A stretch of DNA of 64,000 bases from Syntrophus sp. (in: bacteria) (GTDB lineage Bacteria > Desulfobacterota > Syntrophorhabdia > Syntrophorhabdales > Syntrophorhabdaceae). The stretch covers positions 1 to 64,000 of the forward strand of contig PNOF01000002.1 in assembly GCA_013824645.1 (NCBI GenBank). The letters run 5' to 3'. Below the pieces are notes generated by a model, which was not told the origin of the DNA, did not search any database, and saw nothing but the letters and a program-made list of their open reading frames with translations. This document shows positions 57,862-64,000 of this stretch, piece by piece; the stretch's first letter is position 1; each line of letters opens with the position of its first letter. A program made the position numbers and the translations under genes.

Positions 57862-59619
57862 GTGAGAGATAAATATTGTGGGTTTGTGACAAAAGATGAT
57901 ATTGGAAAGGTATTGACGCTTGCAGGATGGGTCTTTAGGAGGAGAGACCATGGTGGTCTCATTTTCGCCGACCTCCGTGACGTGACGGGTATCGTGCAGG
58001 TCGTTTTTTCCCCGGAGATATCAAAGGAAGCCCATGACAGGGCAGGGGATATAAAGCAGGAATATGTGCTCAGGATTGTCGGAAAGGTTGAGAAGAGACC
58101 TCCCGAAACAGAGAACACCAACTTGCCTACCGGTGCCATTGAGGTTTATGCACAGTCCTTTGAGGTGCTCAATACATGCAAACCCTTGCCGTTTCAGCTT
58201 GATGATGAAGATATTAATGAATCAATCAGGCTTAAATACCGTTATCTCGACATGAGGCGGCCTGAGGTTAAGCAGATTTTTATCGAGAGAAGCAAGGCTT
58301 ATAAAGTAACCAGAGATTATCTTACTTCACATAGCTTTTACGAATTTGAGACACCTTTTTTGACAAAAAACACCCCCGAAGGAGCACGGGATTTTATTGT
58401 CCCCAGCAGATTGAACACAGGTAACTTCTATGCACTCCCCCAATCACCGCAGCTCTACAAGCAGATATTGATGATGGGAGGTTTTGAACGGTATTTCCAG
58501 ATTGCCCGTTGTTTCAGGGATGAAGACTTACGGGCTGACCGTCAGCCCGAGTTTACTCAGATTGATATTGAAATGAGTTTTGTGGGACGCGAAGATGTCA
58601 TGGGGCTCAGTGAAGGCCTGATTATTGCGCTTTATGAGGCATTGAAGGGGAAAAAGCCACCGGAACTGCCATTTCCGAGGATGAGTTTTGCTGATGCCAT
58701 GGAACGTTACGGCACTGACAAACCTGATCTGCGCTTTGAACTTCCCCTCTTTGAAATGACAGACCTTTTTAAAGGGACTGAATTCGGTGTCTTCAAGAAA
58801 ACTATTGAAGACGGCGGTGTTATCAAATCAATGATCCTTAAGGGCAAAACCCTCTCACGGAAAGATCTTGATACTGCAGTCGATACAGCGAAGGAGATGG
58901 GAGCCGGCGGTCTTATCTGGATGCGAAAAGATGCTGAAGGGTTCCAGTCGCCTATTGCAAAGTTTCTCAAAGATGATGAAAAATCAGGGATGGAGAAGAT
59001 GCTTGCGACCCAAACCGGCGATGTTATCTTCATCATGGCTGACAAACGTAGCAAGGTAAATGAAATTATGGGGAGATTGAGGCTATACATCGGTGAGAAA
59101 TATGACCTTATCAATAAAAATAGTGATAAATTTCTCTGGGTTATCGATTTCCCCCTTCTCGAGTATAGTGAGGAAGACAAGAGGTATGTTGCCCGCCACC
59201 ACCCCTTTACCTCGCCGAAAGACAGCATAAAAGATTTCAAAGGTGATTACGAGTCGGTCCTTGCCAATGCCTATGACCTTGTGTTCAATGGTGTGGAAAT
59301 TGGCGGAGGCAGTATCAGAAACCACAGGATGGATGAACAGATGGAGATGTTCAGACTGCTGAACATGAAAGAAGAGGATGCCTTTGAAAAATTCGGCTTT
59401 CTCCTTGAGGCGCTGGAGATGGGGGCGCCGCCGCATGGCGGTCTCGCCTTTGGTTTTGACCGCATTCTCATGATGTTCCTTGGCCTTGACAGCATACGGG
59501 AGGTTATTCCATTTCCAAAAACTCAGAAGGGCACCTGTCCTTTGACGGGTGCTCCATCGAAGATTGGTCAAAAACAGTTAAATGAACTGAAAATAAAGTC
59601 CACTGGTGAGAACCGATAG
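57862..59619 (+). CDS. aspS: Aspartyl-tRNA synthetase
   Basis: GWVFRRRDHGGLIFADLRDVTGIVQVVF; ARCFRDEDLRADRQPEFTQIDIEMSF; GGLAFGFDRILMMFLG. Confidence 0.97.
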   Translation: MRDKYCGFVTKDDIGKVLTLAGWVFRRRDHGGLIFADLRDVTGIVQVVFSPEISKEAHDRAGDIKQEYVLRIVGKVEKRPPETENTNLPTGAIEVYAQSFEVLNTCKPLPFQLDDEDINESIRLKYRYLDMRRPEVKQIFIERSKAYKVTRDYLTSHSFYEFETPFLTKNTPEGARDFIVPSRLNTGNFYALPQSPQLYKQILMMGGFERYFQIARCFRDEDLRADRQPEFTQIDIEMSFVGREDVMGLSEGLIIALYEALKGKKPPELPFPRMSFADAMERYGTDKPDLRFELPLFEMTDLFKGTEFGVFKKTIEDGGVIKSMILKGKTLSRKDLDTAVDTAKEMGAGGLIWMRKDAEGFQSPIAKFLKDDEKSGMEKMLATQTGDVIFIMADKRSKVNEIMGRLRLYIGEKYDLINKNSDKFLWVIDFPLLEYSEEDKRYVARHHPFTSPKDSIKDFKGDYESVLANAYDLVFNGVEIGGGSIRNHRMDEQMEMFRLLNMKEEDAFEKFGFLLEALEMGAPPHGGLAFGFDRILMMFLGLDSIREVIPFPKTQKGTCPLTGAPSKIGQKQLNELKIKSTGENR

Positions 59620-59638
59620 CTTTTACCTGGAGGTCACT

Positions 59639-61459
59639 TTGAAAAAGAAAAAGAAGGGCAAAGGTTTTATCTTTAAGAATGCTACAGAGAATGTAAAATA
59701 TCCACTCATCGATGTTGATAATCCGGAGTTTTACCGTGATGTTTTCCCTTATAATGAAGTCTGCAAGGTAAAGTTTGATCATAAAATAGAGCTTATTGAT
59801 CCTCCTGATGAAATCTATATTACCGATACGACGTTCAGGGATGGACAGCAGTCACGGCCGCCTTTTTCAGTAGCACAGATTGAAGCTCTTTTTGATCTTA
59901 TGCACCGGCTCGGCGGGCCAAATGGAGTAATCAAACAATCGGAGTTCTTCCTTTACACTGACAAAGATAGGGAAGCTGTTGAAAAGTGTCGTGAAAAGGG
60001 ATACCGTTATCCAGAAATAACGGGTTGGATCAGAGCGAATAAGAACGATTTACAGCTCGTAAAAGATATGGGCTTAAAAGAAACAGGCATCCTTACGAGC
60101 GCTTCCGATTATCACATTTTCATGAAACTGAACAAATCAAGATCGCAGGCATTTAAAGATTATCTGAAAATTGTTGAGAGCACACTGGAACACGGAATAA
60201 TACCGAGGTGCCATTTTGAAGACATTACAAGGGCAGATATCTATGGGTTCTGTGTGCCCTTTGCCCAGGCGCTCATGAGCCTCTCTGAAGAAGCCAAAAT
60301 CCCGGTGAAGATACGGCTCTGTGATACGCTTGGTCTCGGTATTACCTACCCGGGAGCGGCAATACCAAGGTCTATCGGAAAGATTATCCGCGCTATGGTT
60401 GATGACGCAGGCGTTCCCTCGGAATACCTCGAATGGCATGGACACAATGATTTTCATAAAGTCATTATTAATAGTGTCAGTGCCTGGCTCTATGGATGCA
60501 CTTTTGTGAACGGTACGCTTCTTGGCATTGGAGAGCGAACGGGTAATGCGGCCATCGAAGCCCTTATTATGGAATATGTTTCCCTTATTGGTGATGATAA
60601 TGGAGTAGATACAACAGTTATTACTGAGGTTAGAAATTATTTTGAAAAAGAGCTTGGTTATCATGTTCCGAAAAACCAACCCTTTATCGGACTTGATTTT
60701 AATGCCACATCAGCCGGTGTCCATATTGATGGTATTATCAAGAATGAGGAAATCTATTCTCCCTTTGATACCAATAAGATTCTCAAAAGACCAATAGCAA
60801 TCAATATTACCGATAAATCAGGACTTGCCGGTATTGCTCATTGGATCAATTCACATTTTGCACTTGTAGATAAAGATCGGATTGAAAAGACCCACCCCGG
60901 TATTGCCAGGATTAATAAGTGGATTGCCAGACAGTATGATGAAGGCAGGGTGACCTGTATATCGGAAGAGGAAATTGAACATCAAGCCAGACTCCATATA
61001 TCAGAGATTTTTGTGTCGGAATTTGCGCTCATTAAAAAGAGGGCTTATGATATGGCTGCTCACCTCATCGAACGTTATATTGAAGATCCTGCTATCAAGA
61101 CGATGGATCCGGAAAAACAGGAAAAAATACTTAAGAATATTGTGGAAGATTTCCCCTTTATCCAGTTTGGCTATATAGTCAATGGTGAAGGCATCAAAAC
61201 TACCAAAAATGTTACACAGGCAGTGGACAGGGCAAAATATCATAAGATCGGGATGCACGAGGATTTTTCAGACAGGGATTGGTTCCTTAATCCTATGAAG
61301 AACGGGAAAATCAGTGTTACCGATATATATTCATCAAGGATTACCGGCGCTCTTTGTGTGACGGTTTCCGGTCCTATTAGAGACGATCTTGGAGAAATTA
61401 TGGGTGTGCTCGGTTTTGACATACGTTTTGAAGACCTTACAAAGGCTGAGGTAGAGTAA
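59639..61459 (+). CDS. HMGL-like synthase (Re-citrate/homocitrate synthase-related) with C-terminal Cache-like domain
   Basis: ITDTTFRDGQQSRPPFSVAQIEALF; LCDTLGLG; EWHGHNDFHKV..NGTLLGIGERTGNA; C-terminal DFSDRDWFLNPMKNGKISVTDIYSSRITGALCVTVSGPIRDDLGEIMGVLGFDIRFEDL. TTG start with GGAGG RBS; ORF can extend to GTG 59606. Confidence 0.8.
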   Translation: MKKKKKGKGFIFKNATENVKYPLIDVDNPEFYRDVFPYNEVCKVKFDHKIELIDPPDEIYITDTTFRDGQQSRPPFSVAQIEALFDLMHRLGGPNGVIKQSEFFLYTDKDREAVEKCREKGYRYPEITGWIRANKNDLQLVKDMGLKETGILTSASDYHIFMKLNKSRSQAFKDYLKIVESTLEHGIIPRCHFEDITRADIYGFCVPFAQALMSLSEEAKIPVKIRLCDTLGLGITYPGAAIPRSIGKIIRAMVDDAGVPSEYLEWHGHNDFHKVIINSVSAWLYGCTFVNGTLLGIGERTGNAAIEALIMEYVSLIGDDNGVDTTVITEVRNYFEKELGYHVPKNQPFIGLDFNATSAGVHIDGIIKNEEIYSPFDTNKILKRPIAINITDKSGLAGIAHWINSHFALVDKDRIEKTHPGIARINKWIARQYDEGRVTCISEEEIEHQARLHISEIFVSEFALIKKRAYDMAAHLIERYIEDPAIKTMDPEKQEKILKNIVEDFPFIQFGYIVNGEGIKTTKNVTQAVDRAKYHKIGMHEDFSDRDWFLNPMKNGKISVTDIYSSRITGALCVTVSGPIRDDLGEIMGVLGFDIRFEDLTKAEVE

Positions 61460-61462
61460 TAG

Positions 61463-62722
61463 ATGGGCAAGACATTAGCCGAAAAGATATTGAGCATGAA
61501 TACACAATTGGATATACGGCAAGGGGAGTATGCTGTTGTGAACATAGACAGAATACTTTTACAGGATGGTACGGCCCCTCTTGCAATTAAGAGATTTAAA
61601 GAGATGGAATTTAAAAAGCTTTTTGACGGTTCACGGGTTACTTTTTATATCGATCATGCGTCGCCAAGTCCCAGACAGGAGCTTTCCAATGACCATCTTG
61701 CCATCAAAGACTTTGCCAGACTATATGGCGCCAACGTAAGCGGTGTAGGGGACGGTATCTGTCACCAGATCATGTCTGAGCAGAGCCTGCTGCCGGGGGA
61801 AGTGCTCCTCGGGGCCGATTCGCATACCTGTACCGGGGGCGCGCTTTGCGCATTTTCAACGGGAATGGGGTCAACCGATATCGCAACTGCAATGGGGTTG
61901 GGAAAAACCTGGATGAGGGTCCCGGAAAGTTTCAAGTTTATTTTAAAGGGTAAGTTTCTTCCCGGTGTTTATCCAAAAGACCTGATTCTGAAAATCATCA
62001 ATATCGTTGGCGCAGATGGGGCAACGTACAAATCGATGGAGTTTGTTGGGGAAACAGTGGAAAACATGGCTGTCGAAGATAGGATGACTATCTCTAATAT
62101 GGCTGTTGAAGCTGGGGCAAAGTGTGGCCTTTTCCCTTCCGATGCCGTGACCAAGGAGTATCTTAAAGATCATGGCAGAAAAAGTGCCTATGGTGAAATT
62201 CAGCCTGATGATAATGCGCTCTATGAGAAAACCTTTGAGATTAATGTCGATGAGTTGACCCCCATGGTGAGTATGCCTCATACGGTGGATAATGTGCATA
62301 GTGTGACTAACGATGAGGTAAAAAACACTTCCATCCAGCAGGCCTTTATCGGGTCATGCACAAATGGAAGGATAGAGGATTTGAGAATTGCATCCCGAAT
62401 ACTGAAAGGGAAAAAGAAACACCCGGACGTGAGGCTCATTGTTTCGCCGGCTTCACGGGCAGTATATGGCCGGGCAATGGAAGAGGGAATTCTTACGGCG
62501 CTCTTTGAAGCTGGCGCCGTTATCATACCACCGGGATGCGGCCCTTGTATTGGCATTCATCTCGGGGTGCTGGGTGACGGCGAAACCTGTGTGGCTACAT
62601 CAAACAGAAATTTTCTTGGAAGGATGGGGAATCCCAACTCGCAGATCATTCTTGCTTCACCGGCAACGGCGGCGGCAAGCGCTCTTACGGGAAAATTGAC
62701 AGACCCGAGGGAGGTGTTTTAA
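61463..62722 (+). CDS. Aconitase/3-isopropylmalate dehydratase family, large subunit
   Basis: [68 protein letters not shown]. Confidence 0.95.
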   Translation: MGKTLAEKILSMNTQLDIRQGEYAVVNIDRILLQDGTAPLAIKRFKEMEFKKLFDGSRVTFYIDHASPSPRQELSNDHLAIKDFARLYGANVSGVGDGICHQIMSEQSLLPGEVLLGADSHTCTGGALCAFSTGMGSTDIATAMGLGKTWMRVPESFKFILKGKFLPGVYPKDLILKIINIVGADGATYKSMEFVGETVENMAVEDRMTISNMAVEAGAKCGLFPSDAVTKEYLKDHGRKSAYGEIQPDDNALYEKTFEINVDELTPMVSMPHTVDNVHSVTNDEVKNTSIQQAFIGSCTNGRIEDLRIASRILKGKKKHPDVRLIVSPASRAVYGRAMEEGILTALFEAGAVIIPPGCGPCIGIHLGVLGDGETCVATSNRNFLGRMGNPNSQIILASPATAAASALTGKLTDPREVF

Positions 62723-63219
62723 TGATCCTGGAAGGATCGGCCTGGAAGTTTGGAGACGATATCTCCACAGACCACATTATACCGGGCAGATTTTATCATC
62801 TGAGATCGAACCTGGAAGAACTGAAAAAACATATTTTCGATGATATTGCCCCTTATTTTCATGAAAAGGTCGTCAAAGGAGATATTATTGTCGGCGGCAG
62901 AAACTTCGGTTTAGGCAGCAGTAGAGAACATGCGCCGCTCATTATCAAAATGGCCGGTATCGATGCAATTGTAGCGAATTCTTTTGCGAGAATATTCTAC
63001 CGTAATGCAATCAATGTTGGTCTTGCGGCAATTATCTGCCCCGTAGATGACATAGAAGAGGGGGACTATCTGGAAATCAAACTTGACGAAGGAATCCTCG
63101 TGAATAAAAGCAAAGGAGGAGAAAAGACCTTTCCTCCTCTACCTGGTATTATGCGGGATATATTAAATGAAGGCGGCCTGGATCATTACATAAGGAAACA
63201 CGGTGCATTGAAAATTTGA
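62722..63219 (+). CDS. Aconitase/3-isopropylmalate dehydratase family, small subunit
   Basis: [58 protein letters not shown]. Confidence 0.95.
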   Translation: MILEGSAWKFGDDISTDHIIPGRFYHLRSNLEELKKHIFDDIAPYFHEKVVKGDIIVGGRNFGLGSSREHAPLIIKMAGIDAIVANSFARIFYRNAINVGLAAIICPVDDIEEGDYLEIKLDEGILVNKSKGGEKTFPPLPGIMRDILNEGGLDHYIRKHGALKI

Positions 63220-64000
63220 CAGAGATTATTAAAATACCCTGTATAGCAGGTGATGGCATTGGTGATGATATCTGGAGTGCCTCCCGGGAGATCTTTGAAG
63301 AAGCCCTTATAAAGGGAACAGCGGGGCAGAAAAAGATAAAATGGATACCCCTTTTAGCAGGTCTCAAGGCCCTTGAAAAAGAAGATAAACTCTTGCCCGA
63401 TAAAACTCTGGAGACGGTGAAAGAGTATAAAATAGCCATTAAAGGACCGTTGACAACACCGGTCGGAGGAGGGTTCAGGAGCGTCAATGTCCATCTCAGG
63501 CAGATATTTGATCTCTATACCTGTGTCCGTCCTGTCCGTTATTTCAAGGGTTTGCCAAGTCCCCTGAAAACCCCTGAAAAGGTCGATGTCATCATTCTCA
63601 GGGAAAATACTGAAGATATTTACAAAGGGATCGAGTGGAAAGAGGGGACAGAAGAGTCGAAAATGATACTCGACTTTCTGAAGAATAAAATGAATGTGAG
63701 CCTCTCCTCTGATACAGGCATTGGAATAAAGCCTATCAGTAAAACCGGTACGGTCCGTTTTACAAAGTGGGCCATCGATTATGCCATTAAGAATAAGAGA
63801 AGGTCTATCACTGTTGTCCATAAAGGCAATATCATGAAGTATACCGAGGGAGCCTTTCGGGAATGGGCCTATGAAGTGGCAAAAGAATACCCCAAAGCGA
63901 TTAGTTTCGAAGAGTCGGATGAAAAAATCCTCTTCAATGACAGGATCGCCGACAACATGTTTATGCAGATGATCTTGAGACCCGATGAGTATGATATACT
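63216..64000 (+). CDS. icd: Isocitrate dehydrogenase (partial, runs off window; TTG start; absent from ORF track)
   Basis: IAGDGIGDDIWSA; RPVRYFKGLPSPLKTPEKVDVIILRENTEDIYKGIEW; GIKPISKTGTVRFTKWAIDYAI; VVHKGNIMKYTEGAFREWAYE. Confidence 0.9.
   Translation, partial: MTEIIKIPCIAGDGIGDDIWSASREIFEEALIKGTAGQKKIKWIPLLAGLKALEKEDKLLPDKTLETVKEYKIAIKGPLTTPVGGGFRSVNVHLRQIFDLYTCVRPVRYFKGLPSPLKTPEKVDVIILRENTEDIYKGIEWKEGTEESKMILDFLKNKMNVSLSSDTGIGIKPISKTGTVRFTKWAIDYAIKNKRRSITVVHKGNIMKYTEGAFREWAYEVAKEYPKAISFEESDEKILFNDRIADNMFMQMILRPDEYDI

Noticed and set aside
63149-63821. Minus-strand ORFs 63149-63487 and 63354-63821
   Set aside because: They are antisense to a convincing isocitrate dehydrogenase reading frame (63216 onward) that the ORF track omits.
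1-64000. CRISPR arrays, tRNA/rRNA genes, prophage or integrase modules
   Set aside because: No regularly spaced repeats, no tRNA-like T-arm/acceptor structures, and no phage structural or integrase ORFs were recognised when reading the window.

Overview
The window looks like a chromosomal segment of an anaerobic, Deltaproteobacteria/Desulfobacterota-like bacterium; this is inferred from gene content only. Flanks are mostly housekeeping: NAD kinase, RecN, TldD/PmbA, EngB, PyrE, PurF, RecG, pyruvate kinase, a MoxR/DUF58/transglutaminase operon, AspS. About 9.2-34.9 kb is a large O-antigen/EPS cluster with a MarR-type EPS regulator, Wzm/Wzt exporter, CDP-sugar genes, many methyltransferases, glycosyltransferases, and PglC/PglD/PglF-like genes. 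Main points of interest: (1) a 521-bp indel-free segmental duplication (27855-28375 / 30370-30890) bracketing a scar with a degraded ORF, a DUF2281/PIN toxin-antitoxin pair, a RAYT-like transposase tail, a REP-like hairpin, and an in-frame chimera of a gmd-like N-terminus with a sugar-transferase C-terminus; (2) an HMGL-type (Re-citrate/homocitrate synthase-like) enzyme with a C-terminal Cache-like sensor domain, followed by split aconitase-family subunits and an isocitrate dehydrogenase that is absent from the ORF track; (3) tandem non-identical pyruvoyl-dependent arginine decarboxylases with agmatinase and a cupin regulator; (4) a superoxide-reductase-like secreted protein overlapping an unlisted 59-aa His-containing membrane ORF; (5) an ops-like GGCGGTAGCCT motif in the EPS leader; (6) several gene-decay scars (multiheme cytochrome, galT/phosphatase). 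All functional calls come from reading translations by eye; no database search was run.
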